NCBI GenBank assembly: GCA_039588335.1
Contig: JBDGZZ010000261.1
Location: 1 to 6,111, forward strand
Length of the DNA stretch: 6,111 nt
DNA from: G020351775 sp039588335
Lineage (GTDB): Bacteria > Gemmatimonadota > Gemmatimonadetes > Gemmatimonadales > GWC2-71-9
Reading direction: 5' to 3'
A model generated the notes under the pieces. That model worked only from the letters and a program-made list of their open reading frames with translations, was not told the origin of the DNA and ran no database searches. A program made the position numbers and the translations under genes. This document shows, one piece after another, positions 1 to 5,006 of the stretch. Within the stretch, counting starts at the first letter, position 1. The number at the start of each line of letters is the position of its first letter.

Positions 1-2
1 GT

Positions 3-434
3 CTCGGAGACCCGGCGGCTGCACGGCAGCTGGCGGCGCAACTGGAGATCATGTCGGCGCCGCCGAGCTCTGAGGCACTTACGTCCGACTGGGCCCGGGG
101 CATCCGGGCGCTCGCTCTTCGGAGCGAAGGACGAGTGTCCGAGGCGCTTGGTACGCTGGAGGAGACCCGGATCGAGGCGTGGGAACCGCATTCCATGGCC
201 TCGCCCTTCTTCTCACAGGCCTTCCAGCGATTCCTGCGGGCGGAGCTGCTGCGGGAGGCCGGGAAGCCGGGGGAAGCCATTGAGTGGTACCGTCACCTCG
301 GTCACCTCGTGGGTACCTCGCCGTTCGAGCTCGCCGGCTTCATCGAGCTATGGGCCCATGCGGACGAGGAGTATCAGCCTCGCGTGCAGGCGGCGCAGCA
401 GCGGCTGGAGGAGATCTTCGCGGAGAGGGGATAA
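3..434 (+). CDS. C-terminal part of a TPR-type protein, probably the tail of a Ser/Thr kinase (5' end outside window)
   Basis: The frame is open from the first bases of the window and ends at TAA 432-434. About 143 residues are visible, and the start lies upstream. The sequence is helical and Ala/Leu/Glu-rich, with TPR-like units such as SEGRVSEALGTLEETR and REAGKPGEAIEWYRHLG, and it closes with FIELWAHADEEYQPRVQAAQ. That ending resembles the C-terminal TPR tails of large membrane serine/threonine kinases of Gemmatimonadota and similar phyla (family recollection, not a search). TPRs are protein-protein interaction modules. One oddity: SPFELA runs straight into GFIELW, where related tails as I recall them have a further helix pair, so one repeat may have been lost in frame. 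A kinase domain is not visible here, so a free-standing TPR protein is possible. Confidence 0.8.
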   Translation, partial: LGDPAAARQLAAQLEIMSAPPSSEALTSDWARGIRALALRSEGRVSEALGTLEETRIEAWEPHSMASPFFSQAFQRFLRAELLREAGKPGEAIEWYRHLGHLVGTSPFELAGFIELWAHADEEYQPRVQAAQQRLEEIFAERG

Positions 435-507
435 TCAGAGGGCGGCTCCTCCTGCGGGGCCACCCCCGCTCGCATCTGCACTAGACCTCTCGCTCGCCAG
501 GCTGGAG

Positions 508-594
508 GCCCGAACGATCCAGATCACCGCCCACCTCCAGCATCCAAACATCCTGCCACTTTACGACTCGGGCATAGCGGGTGACATGCTCTAA
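508..594 (+). pseudogene. Fragment of a Ser/Thr protein kinase domain, ended by a stop codon
   Basis: Frame 1 reads RTIQITAHLQHPNILPLYDS then GIAGDML and a TAA. This aligns without gaps to residues 62-88 of the intact kinase that begins at 5091 (REIQITANFQHPHILPLLDS then GLAGDTL), with 20 of 27 residues the same. The piece corresponds to helix C and strand 4 of the N-lobe. There is no glycine loop, VALK lysine or HRD motif nearby, and the match stops at the TAA, where the intact gene has TAC TAC. It is therefore a relic, with no sign of an intact start. It is in the same orientation as the intact kinase, suggesting decay of a tandem kinase gene or a duplication around the accessory segment. 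An N-terminal continuation into 475-507 is doubtful. Confidence 0.75.
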
Positions 595-799
595 TTGGCG
601 CCCGCACCGGAGCTGAAAAGACGGGCGTTCCCCAACGTCAGAACCAGGGCAACGTGAATTGACGTAGATATGCCCGAAGAGATCGACGAGCTTTCCTGAT
701 TCTGTCGAGCACCCTATCGCTGAACGGTTTCCGCCTGTCTTCTGAGAAACCCATTGGTTCCTTCTTTCACCTTGGAACTGAAGCACAGAAAGCGAGAAG
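595..799. other. Gene-free stretch between the kinase relic and the first hairpin repeat
   Basis: Homology to the kinase ends abruptly after 594. I see no convincing coding frame on either strand. The minus-strand open frame 481-828 is antisense to the kinase relic and has no domain or start signal I can recognise. Base composition is visibly less GC-rich than the flanks. A weak inverted repeat, GTTCC (757-761) with GGAAC (774-778), lies near the end, just beyond the 3' side of the minus-strand lipoprotein gene. Confidence 0.5.
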
Positions 800-820
800 G
801 GCGGCTGCGAAGGAACCGCC
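786..820 (-). repeat. Hairpin repeat, copy 1, downstream of the lipoprotein gene
   Basis: The 21-bp core 800-820 has inverted ends GGCGG and CCGCC. It matches the cores at 1605-1625 and 2186-2206 (19 of 21 bases to the latter). It starts 32 bp past the lipoprotein stop on the minus strand. The flank 786-796, CAGAAAGCGAG, is also shared with copy 2 (1594-1604). In the minus-strand RNA the arms GGCGG and CCGCC pair around a pyrimidine-rich loop. It could act as a transcription terminator or 3' RNA stabiliser, but no run of U follows. Confidence 0.6.
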
Positions 821-852
821 GTTGGCATGGAGCCCTCGTTTCTTGGTTGCCG

Positions 853-1212
853 CTACTGGCAGCGGCTCTCCCCATGTTCGTCGGGCCAGCAGTATGCCGT
901 AACGACGATGAGGCCAGCCGAAAGGCCTCCTACTACAACGAGAAGGCCTACGTTTGTCTTCCGCTGCTCGGCTTCAACTATTTCGGAAAGCGGCACCGTC
1001 ATAGTATCACTGCTGGTCACCCCGAAACCGCTGTCCCGGGCGACCCACGTCGAGTCAAACTCTGATCTTTCGCCATCGTCATCGGTAAGCCGCACCTTGC
1101 CGCTATGTTCGGCCAGTGTCTCTGCTACGGGTGGATCCAGAGAAACCCAGTGCTGGCACGCAGCCATGAAGCAAAAAAGCGTCAACAGTACGACGGGACG
1201 AGAGCGACACAT
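853..1212 (-). CDS. Small lipoprotein with a C-terminal transmembrane segment, function unknown
   Basis: This is a 119-residue protein. The N-terminus is a lipoprotein signal: basic MCRSR, a hydrophobic stretch VVLLTLFCF, then the lipobox MAAC with Cys19 as the predicted lipidation site. Residues 38-82 look like a short beta-rich unit (KVRLTDDDGERSEF, then TMTVPLSEIVEAE). Residues 88-107 form one transmembrane helix (VGLLVVVGGLSAGLIVVTAY), followed by a short acidic tail. Similar small lipoproteins of unknown role, with a regulated-surface-like beta unit followed by a glycine-rich helix, occur in environmental bacteria; I cannot name a family. The start is well supported: AGGAGG (1218-1223) sits 5 nt before ATG. 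Its 3' end is followed by a hairpin repeat. It is separated from the GNAT gene by 457 bp, so it is probably its own transcription unit. Confidence 0.75.
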   Translation of the reverse strand: MCRSRPVVLLTLFCFMAACQHWVSLDPPVAETLAEHSGKVRLTDDDGERSEFDSTWVARDSGFGVTSSDTMTVPLSEIVEAEQRKTNVGLLVVVGGLSAGLIVVTAYCWPDEHGESRCQ

Positions 1213-1217
1213 AACAG

Positions 1218-1223
1218 CCTCCT
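1218..1223 (-). promoter_or_regulatory. Strong ribosome binding site of the lipoprotein gene
   Basis: On the minus strand AGGAGG is followed by the 5-nt spacer CTGTT and then ATG at 1212. It is the only textbook Shine-Dalgarno site in the window and fixes the lipoprotein start. Confidence 0.8.
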
Positions 1224-1501
1224 AGCTGCAATTGGATATTGTGCCAAGTTGTGATTGAGGGAGTTGAAACTCGGACAAACGATGTATGGAAAGGGCGGGC
1301 CGCCAGTCGGTGGGGTTGGTGGCCCTATCCCCTCATTGGCGGGAAGAGACGAGCCAGAGCTTCTTACAGCGCAGTTTGCCTACGTCTTGGGCTTGGCCCG
1401 TTCGGCTTCTCGGGTCGATAAGTAATCATCGTGCAAAGGTGAGAATGGCCGTAATGGAGAGAAGCTCCGTTCGGCCTGTCAGGAAAACCTCTATTCAGGG
1501 G
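1224..1501. other. Intergenic region upstream of the lipoprotein gene, no gene recognised
   Basis: With the repeats that follow, this makes a 457-bp gap between the lipoprotein and GNAT genes. The open frames across it (for example 1286-1579 plus) have no recognisable domain and no ribosome binding site. The lipoprotein promoter should lie in the first hundred bases, but I see no clear -35/-10 pair. The far end (from 1502) carries repeat copies described separately. Confidence 0.5.
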
Positions 1502-1540
1502 CGTACGGATGCGGCTTTGCGAGGACGAGATCAGGAGCGT
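1502..1540 (+). repeat. Dispersed ~35-bp repeat, copy A
   Basis: Positions 1522-1540 read AGGACGAGATCAGGAGCGT, identical to 3784-3802. The wider block 1507-1540 matches 3769-3802 at 29 of 34 positions without gaps. Positions 1502-1537 match the reverse complement of 5007-5041 at 32 of 36 positions with one single-base gap. It lies about 130 bp beyond the GNAT stop. Copies A and B are direct repeats bracketing the phosphotransferase-GrpB-GNAT module. Confidence 0.85.
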
Positions 1541-1584
1541 CGCCGAGGCTCTGGCGAATTGGGTCTAGCGGTGAACTAGCGAAT

Positions 1585-1602
1585 CGCTTTCGTCAGAAAG
1601 CG
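1585..1602. repeat. Perfect inverted repeat (7-bp stem, 4-nt loop)
   Basis: CGCTTTC at 1585-1591 and GAAAGCG at 1596-1602 are perfect complements around the loop GTCA. It abuts the second 21-bp hairpin core on the 3' side of the GNAT gene, so two hairpins stand side by side there. It may be part of a bipartite terminator or of a folded recombination site; no U-tract follows on either strand. Confidence 0.7.
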
Positions 1603-1625
1603 AGGGCGGCCCCGATGGAACGGCC
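1594..1625 (-). repeat. Hairpin repeat, copy 2, downstream of the GNAT gene
   Basis: The 21-bp core 1605-1625 differs from the copy at 2186-2206 at two positions. One change (CCGCC to CGGCC) weakens the arm. The core ends 44 bp past the GNAT stop codon. The flank 1594-1604 is CAGAAAGCGAG, shared with copy 1. Confidence 0.65.
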
Positions 1626-1668
1626 CCACGAAGCGCTCCTCTTAATGGCCAGGTCAAACCAGAGAGGT

Positions 1669-1675
1669 GTTAGAC
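1669..1675 (+). other. GTTAGAC at the GNAT stop: possible integron-type core site
   Basis: GTTAGAC fits the integron core-site consensus GTTRRRY (seen on the minus strand as GTCTAAC, containing the GNAT stop TAA). The preceding CTTAATGG at 1641-1648 also recurs before the similar GTTGGGC at 2250-2256 near the GrpB stop. A partner, GTCTAGC at 1563-1569, would close a 113-bp palindromic element, but it carries AGC where AAC is required. This is a suggestive but degenerate match. Confidence 0.3.
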
Positions 1676-2152
1676 GCCTTCCAGATTCAGCTCAAACTCG
1701 ATCTCGTCTTCGATGAGGGTGCCATCCTCGCCGAACTCGGGAATCTCTGGCTTGAGCCGACGTGCCTCCCGAATGGCACCTCGATGGACTGCGACCTGCG
1801 TCCAGCCGACAGCGCGATAAAAAGTGAGCCCACTTCGATTGTCGTTGGTCGTGATGAGCCAGAGCCGCCTACATCCGGCTCTGCGTGCAATCGGCTCAAC
1901 CGCGCCGAGGAGAGCACGACCGATGCCTTCCCGACGGGCACTAGCAATGAGAACGATGACCTCGCACTCGTCTCGTTCGATTCGATACAGAAGCAAGCCC
2001 ACCGGCACACCATCGCGCTCAGCCACAAGGCCGGGGAGCGATAGCCCATCGTGAAGGATGCCACGCGACACGACTCGCGAGGAGCCAGAGTGTTCGCCCA
2101 CGAGCGATTCGACCCAAGAGTGATCATTGACGCGACGTGTTCGGATTCTCAT
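1670..2152 (-). CDS. GNAT-family N-acetyltransferase
   Basis: With the start chosen here the protein has 160 residues, the usual size for a single-domain GNAT enzyme. These transfer an acetyl group from acetyl-CoA to an amine. The acetyl-CoA pyrophosphate-binding motif is seen at residues 73-78 (RREGIG), followed by helix RALLGAVEPIARRAG. Strand and motif B at 97-117 read LWLITTNDNRSGLTFYRAVG, typical of the family. The substrate cannot be told. ATG 2152 begins MRIRTRRVNDHSWVESLVGE, a normal GNAT N-terminus. The open frame extends upstream to 2269, but that would overlap the GrpB gene and read through a hairpin repeat, so I reject it. No good Shine-Dalgarno precedes ATG 2152. It is the last gene of the phosphotransferase-GrpB-GNAT row. 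Confidence 0.9.
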   Translation of the reverse strand: MRIRTRRVNDHSWVESLVGEHSGSSRVVSRGILHDGLSLPGLVAERDGVPVGLLLYRIERDECEVIVLIASARREGIGRALLGAVEPIARRAGCRRLWLITTNDNRSGLTFYRAVGWTQVAVHRGAIREARRLKPEIPEFGEDGTLIEDEIEFELNLEGV

Positions 2153-2185
2153 TTGATCTGCGTACTCAAGCAAATTGTGCAGAGT

Positions 2186-2206
2186 GGCGGCCCCGAAGGA
2201 ACCGCC
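2186..2206 (-). repeat. Hairpin repeat, copy 3, between GrpB and GNAT genes
   Basis: Inverted arms GGCGG (2186-2190) and CCGCC (2202-2206). In minus-strand RNA the arms extend with G-U pairs to nine pairs closed by a tiny UUC loop, or alternatively form a C(UUCG)G tetraloop. The fold is better on the minus-strand transcript than on the plus strand, in keeping with the gene direction. It begins 35 bp past the GrpB stop and may attenuate or stabilise the message upstream of GNAT. Confidence 0.65.
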
Positions 2207-2241
2207 CCTGAATCCTTTTGTCCTCTTGACCCGAACGCTTC

Positions 2242-2769
2242 TTAATGGTGTTGGGCGGATCGCCGCCACGCCAACGCTTTACGTTCCATCTCTTTGATGA
2301 AACCATCTTTGCCAGTCACGTACTGGTCGATATCGCGTCGGTGCTCGTTGGCAAGTCGACGTTTCAGATCAGAATATCGCCTCGCCAGCTCGGGGTGAGC
2401 CTGCATGAAGTCGCGAAACGCAATATGGCGATCGATCTCTGCCGAACCTGCCACGAACGCATGCACTTGATACTCGCGAATACCGGCGTCACTGTCCTTA
2501 GTGAAGTACCTCCGTCCAGCAATACCATACTCACCCATCGCTTCGTAGCCCAAACTAGCCATTGCCACGTTGCGCGAGTCGACCTCGTCTATGGAGGTAA
2601 CCTCGACGAGCATGTCAATGATCGGCTTCGCGTAGATCGTGGGAATGGCTGTACTCCCAATGTGGTGAATCGCTACGACCGTTGGATCGAGGGCCCGCGC
2701 CACCAATTGAGATTCTCGGTCGAATTTACCGGCCCAACCCGGATTGTGCTGCTCAACTACGACTTCCAC
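2242..2769 (-). CDS. GrpB family protein (UPF0157, nucleotidyltransferase-like fold)
   Basis: This is a 175-residue protein, the normal length for stand-alone GrpB-family members. Diagnostic features are NPGWAGKF near residue 9, HIGSTAIP at 36-43, AKPIIDMLVEV at 47-57, GRRYFTKD in the middle, then HAFVAGSAEIDRHIAFRDFM and YSDLKRRLA, ending with YVTGKDGFIKEMERKAL. The family belongs to the nucleotidyltransferase-like superfamily through the GST...KPxxD pattern. Its physiological role is largely unknown; it also occurs fused to dephospho-CoA kinase in some bacteria. The start is GTG 2769, preceded by AAGGG (2776-2780) at a spacing of 6 nt. The gene starts 30 bp after the phosphotransferase stop and is surely cotranscribed. 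Its base composition is visibly less GC-rich than its neighbours, a hint of separate origin. Confidence 0.93.
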   Translation of the reverse strand: MEVVVEQHNPGWAGKFDRESQLVARALDPTVVAIHHIGSTAIPTIYAKPIIDMLVEVTSIDEVDSRNVAMASLGYEAMGEYGIAGRRYFTKDSDAGIREYQVHAFVAGSAEIDRHIAFRDFMQAHPELARRYSDLKRRLANEHRRDIDQYVTGKDGFIKEMERKALAWRRSAQHH

Positions 2770-2775
2770 GATTCA

Positions 2776-2780
2776 CCCTT
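2776..2780 (-). promoter_or_regulatory. Ribosome binding site supporting the GTG start of the GrpB gene
   Basis: AAGGG on the minus strand lies 6 nt before GTG 2769. No ATG is available at the family's expected N-terminus, so this site decides the start. Confidence 0.6.
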
Positions 2781-2799
2781 CGCATCCGCCTGACTCCCA

Positions 2800-3681
2800 T
2801 TAGGCCGCACCCCCGTGATCGGCAAGCACTTCATCGATGACGCGTCTGGCCTTTCCGGCTTCCAGCGGGTTGGTGTCGACGTGTTCGGCAAGTGTAATCA
2901 GGCCCTTCCACAGTGCCCAGCCGCGCCCTCGCGCCCAGGTTCCATCGTCGACCGGAAGAGCTGCGCAGAACGCTGCCCGGCTTTCCCCTGAGAAGAGCGT
3001 CCACGCAATCGTCAAGTCGCATGCGGGATCGCCTACTCCTAAACATCCGAAGTCGATGACGGCACTTAAACGGCCCCTTCTTACCAGCAGGTTCGATGCA
3101 CTGAGGTCTCCGTGGAGCCAGACGGGTGTGCCGTGCCACGTTGCCTTAAGGGCTGCTTCCCACACCCCGGTCACAGCCTCGGTGTCAATCTCGCCGTGCA
3201 AGGCTGAAATCGCGTCCCGGGTTTCAGCGTCATAAGTCGCCAGCGGCCCTCCGCGGAAAAAGTTGTGCTGCCCAGGTGGCGGCCCACCGGAGGGATCGAT
3301 CTGCTGCAAGGCAGCGAGGAATCGAGCCAGCGTGGTCGCAAATCGGCGCAAATCGTCGATGCGCTCAATGGTCGCGTTCTCGCCTTCGAGCCACCGGTAG
3401 ACGGACCAATGCCAGGGATAACCGGCAGCGGGGACCCCCATCGCTAGAGGGACCGGGATGGGAAGAGGTAGGAGCGGGGCAAGTCTCGGCAACCACCGCT
3501 GTTCCTTTTCCACTTGCCCGGAATAGCACTCGGCGCTCGGTAGTCGCACCGCCATATCCTCGTCGAGACGAAATATCCTGTTGTCCCATCCGTCGAATTC
3601 GACTGGCCTGATAGGAAGGTCTGCCCACTGGGGAAACTGCGCGGTGACCAACTGGCCCACGAGAGATACGTTGATGTCCAC
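2800..3681 (-). CDS. Aminoglycoside phosphotransferase (APH) family protein
   Basis: This 293-residue protein has the APH / choline-kinase fold, which transfers phosphate from ATP to a small-molecule hydroxyl group. Motifs seen: WDNRIFRL (32-39), AVRLP (44-48, Arg at the usual lysine position), hinge region WSVYRWLEGE (92-101), the catalytic Brenner motif HGDLSASNLLV (190-200, with Asp192 and Asn197), and the metal-binding IDFG (209-212) followed by VGDPACDL. It matches the subgroup that starts MDI(D/N)VxLVxxLVxxQFPQWADLPI, hence the choice of GTG 3681, although no clear Shine-Dalgarno precedes it. Members are often annotated as putative aminoglycoside resistance proteins, but most have no proven substrate, and resistance should not be assumed. 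It is the first gene of a three-gene row, with GrpB 30 bp downstream. Confidence 0.93.
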   Translation of the reverse strand: MDINVSLVGQLVTAQFPQWADLPIRPVEFDGWDNRIFRLDEDMAVRLPSAECYSGQVEKEQRWLPRLAPLLPLPIPVPLAMGVPAAGYPWHWSVYRWLEGENATIERIDDLRRFATTLARFLAALQQIDPSGGPPPGQHNFFRGGPLATYDAETRDAISALHGEIDTEAVTGVWEAALKATWHGTPVWLHGDLSASNLLVRRGRLSAVIDFGCLGVGDPACDLTIAWTLFSGESRAAFCAALPVDDGTWARGRGWALWKGLITLAEHVDTNPLEAGKARRVIDEVLADHGGAA

Positions 3682-3768
3682 TACTAATGGTACCGATCGT
3701 CTCGTGGAGCATCCTGTAGGGAGGTTCTAAGTGGTAGGTGTGGTGGAATCCCCCAACCGAGGGCTCAT
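3682..3768. other. Leader region of the phosphotransferase gene
   Basis: This should hold the promoter of the APH-GrpB-GNAT row, read on the minus strand. TACCAT (3685-3690 on the minus strand) resembles a -10 box very close to the GTG start, but no matching -35 hexamer stands 16-18 bp upstream. No purine-rich ribosome binding site is visible. Confidence 0.3.
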
Positions 3769-3802
3769 GGATGCTGTCTTACCAGGACGAGATCAGGAGC
3801 GT
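3769..3802 (+). repeat. Dispersed ~35-bp repeat, copy B
   Basis: It is a direct repeat of 1507-1540 (29 of 34 positions), including the identical 19-mer AGGACGAGATCAGGAGCGT. It lies between the FIMAH-domain gene and the phosphotransferase gene, about 90 bp before the latter's start. CTAGTTGA at 3839-3846 recurs near copy C as TCAACTAG at 4989-4996, but at a different distance from the repeat. Confidence 0.85.
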
Positions 3803-3855
3803 GGAGGGGCCAGATGCGACCAGGGGTGGGTCTGGTTTCTAGTTGAGATAGGTGA

Positions 3856-4194
3856 TCACGCCTGGCGAACCATCCGGATCAACGTCTGGGCCGCCGATTC
3901 TGTGATGTTGCGCGGGGTCTGACGTCCTATGTGATCGATAAACCGCGTCAGCGACCAAATGGCAGCGTCGTTGTCCCCAGCACTAATCTCTGCCTCTGCG
4001 CGCGTGAGGAGCGCCCGCAGGCTCTCGGCTGTGCCCTCGCTGCGGATCGAGCCATCAGTTTCAAAGCGGTCCACAGCACCGAGGAGAGCTTGGATCGCCT
4101 CGTCTGCGTCCGTCCTGAACTCGTACATGTGAATATCGGCGTTCCCAGCCTGGGGGCTGCCGGTTGAGAGTGGGTTGACCCCGATTGCGATCAT
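3856..4194 (-). CDS. Orphan FIMAH-like helical domain protein, possibly a truncated gene
   Basis: The reading frame gives 112 residues from ATG 4194 (a second in-frame ATG is at 4128, residue 23). Residues 32-111 resemble the FIMAH domain: IQALLGAVDRFETDGSI, then SLRALLTRAEAEISAGDNDA, AIWSLTRFIDHIGRQ and a closing ALIDAA-like helix (AAQTLIRMVRQA). In known proteins this helical domain usually sits at the C-terminus of larger secreted or surface proteins. Here there is no signal peptide and nothing in front of it. The frame is closed by a stop at 4225-4227, exactly where the recombinase remnant begins on the other strand. I infer that this may be the 3' end of a longer gene cut at that junction. 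No good ribosome binding site precedes either ATG, so expression is uncertain. Confidence 0.6.
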   Translation of the reverse strand: MIAIGVNPLSTGSPQAGNADIHMYEFRTDADEAIQALLGAVDRFETDGSIRSEGTAESLRALLTRAEAEISAGDNDAAIWSLTRFIDHIGRQTPRNITESAAQTLIRMVRQA

Positions 4195-4223
4195 ACTCGG
4201 TATGGACGCCCACGACGAGCTGT

Positions 4224-4656
4224 TCTACCGGCACTATCTGCTGGCGCGGCAGTGTCGATAAGACCGGAGCCGAGCACTCCACGCCAATATCTGAGAGTGC
4301 TCTAGACGCCCTGGGAGAGGCCCGCCCAGCGTCTGTCGCTGGCGATTGGTGAGGCTTGGGTGTTGCCGTCGCCGAAAGACAGTTCAAAGCCGTGCTCACG
4401 CCACCTCGTAAAGAACTGGTGGTATCGAGCAGAAGAGGCAGCCAAGCTGGAGCACGTGAAGGGTCTCGGCTGGCATGGCTTGAGGCGCAAGTTCGCAACA
4501 GAGCTAAAGGAGATCCCTCTCAAGGACCTCTGCAGACTCGGTGGCTGGAAGAGCCCAGACACTATCCTCAAGTGCTACCAAAGTGCCGACGAGGAGACGA
4601 TGCGTGAGGCTCTGATGGTACGAAGAACTCTTCGAGTCGTCGCCAACGACTCTTAG
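4224..4656 (+). pseudogene. Tyrosine recombinase (phage-type integrase) remnant, N-terminus lost and frameshifted
   Basis: Two frames together give the C-terminal catalytic part. Frame 3 from 4224 reads STGTICWRGSVDKTGAEHST then PISESALDALGEAR, the strand pair carrying the catalytic lysine (DKTG). It meets TGA at 4350-4352. Frame 1, open from 4306, continues with AIGEAWVLPSPKDSSKPCSR, then the HGLR motif (His 4474, Arg 4483), GGWKSPDTILKCYQ with the nucleophile Tyr at 4576-4578 and Trp in the second His/Trp position, and stops at TAG 4654. The shift lies within 4306-4352, probably near 4323-4335. The core-binding domain and first catalytic arginine are missing, so it cannot recombine DNA. Frame 2 just upstream (4202-4222, MDAHDEL) may be a further frameshifted piece. 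GTG 4360 would give a 98-residue frame, but it is not a natural start. Confidence 0.88.
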
Positions 4657-4660
4657 TCCA

Positions 4661-4683
4661 ACCGACAGTATCGACCGACAGTA
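4661..4683. repeat. Tandem 10-bp direct repeat after the recombinase stop
   Basis: ACCGACAGTA occurs at 4661-4670 and 4674-4683, separated by TCG, giving a 13-bp period. It starts 4 bp after the recombinase stop codon. Such short iterations beside an integrase gene can be arm-type binding sites or att-site debris, but two copies are too few to say. Confidence 0.6.
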
Positions 4684-4693
4684 CGAAGCGAGA

Positions 4694-4739
4694 GCGGCCC
4701 AAAAAGAAGGCCGCCCGAGGGGGTGAATCCCCAAGCGGC
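4694..4739. terminator. Overlapping hairpins downstream of the recombinase remnant, terminator-like
   Basis: GCGGCC (4694-4699) pairs perfectly with GGCCGC (4709-4714). Alternatively, GCCGC (4710-4714) pairs with GCGGC (4735-4739), enclosing GGGG (4719-4722) with CCCC (4729-4732). The two folds exclude each other because they share 4710-4714. Read on the minus strand, GGCGGCC is followed by a T-rich run (TTCTTTTT, 4701-4708) inside the first hairpin's loop. The layout suggests a terminator, possibly bidirectional; a regulatory switch is only a possibility. Confidence 0.5.
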
Positions 4740-5006
4740 TTCTGATGATTCCCTTAAATGGGCCCGGATGGATTTGCGTGCGAAGCAACGCGAGCATCGC
4801 CGAAGGCGAGCGCAGCGAACCATCGACCTCACGCTTATCAGGCTGGAGCCAGCCGCTGGCTGGCGCTGAAAACGTCCCGTCCTTCGGGGCCTCCGCGCCG
4901 GTGGGCGCTGGCTGGCGCTGGCCCACGCTGACTGCTCCGCTGACCCGCGCTGTTTCCACGGTTGTTACCGTTGAGCGGCTCTATCCGGTCAACTAGCCGC
5001 TCCCCA
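4740..5006. other. Structured intergenic region before the kinase gene
   Basis: No convincing gene on either strand; minus-strand frames here lie antisense to the kinase leader and have no domains. The stretch is rich in GCTGG/CCAGC. GGCTGG AG CCAGCC at 4841-4854 is a perfect inverted repeat. CGCTGGCTGGCGCTG occurs exactly at 4854-4868 and 4906-4920. ACGGT-TGTT-ACCGT (4958-4971) is another small hairpin, and GTTGAGC at 4970-4976 fits the integron core consensus GTTRRRY by chance or otherwise. It may be a decayed junction rather than a regulator. Confidence 0.5.
4854..4920. repeat. Pair of exact 15-bp direct repeats
   Basis: CGCTGGCTGGCGCTG is at 4854-4868 and 4906-4920, start to start 52 bp. 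Each unit is made of GCTGG steps and can also pair with the nearby CCAGCC (4849-4854), so several folds compete. Confidence 0.8.

Noticed and set aside
481..828. 115-codon open frame on the minus strand
   Set aside because: It lies opposite the kinase relic and the first hairpin repeat, with no recognisable domain.
754..1225. Plus-strand frames across the lipoprotein locus
   Set aside because: The minus-strand product has a lipobox, a transmembrane helix and a strong ribosome binding site; the plus frames have none.
2153..2269. N-terminal extension of the GNAT frame to ATG 2269
   Set aside because: It would overlap the GrpB gene's end and read through the hairpin repeat, and the extra residues do not look like a GNAT N-terminus.
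2245..2793. 182-codon plus-strand frame
   Set aside because: It mirrors the GrpB gene, whose minus-strand product has clear family motifs.
2774..2800. A fourth hairpin repeat between the APH and GrpB genes
   Set aside because: GGCGGATGCGAAGG on the minus strand looks similar to the repeat start, but the closing CCGCC arm is missing.
4360..4656. 98-residue protein from GTG 4360 as an intact gene
   Set aside because: Integrase homology continues upstream in this frame and then in another, so the GTG is an internal valine (AWVLPSP).
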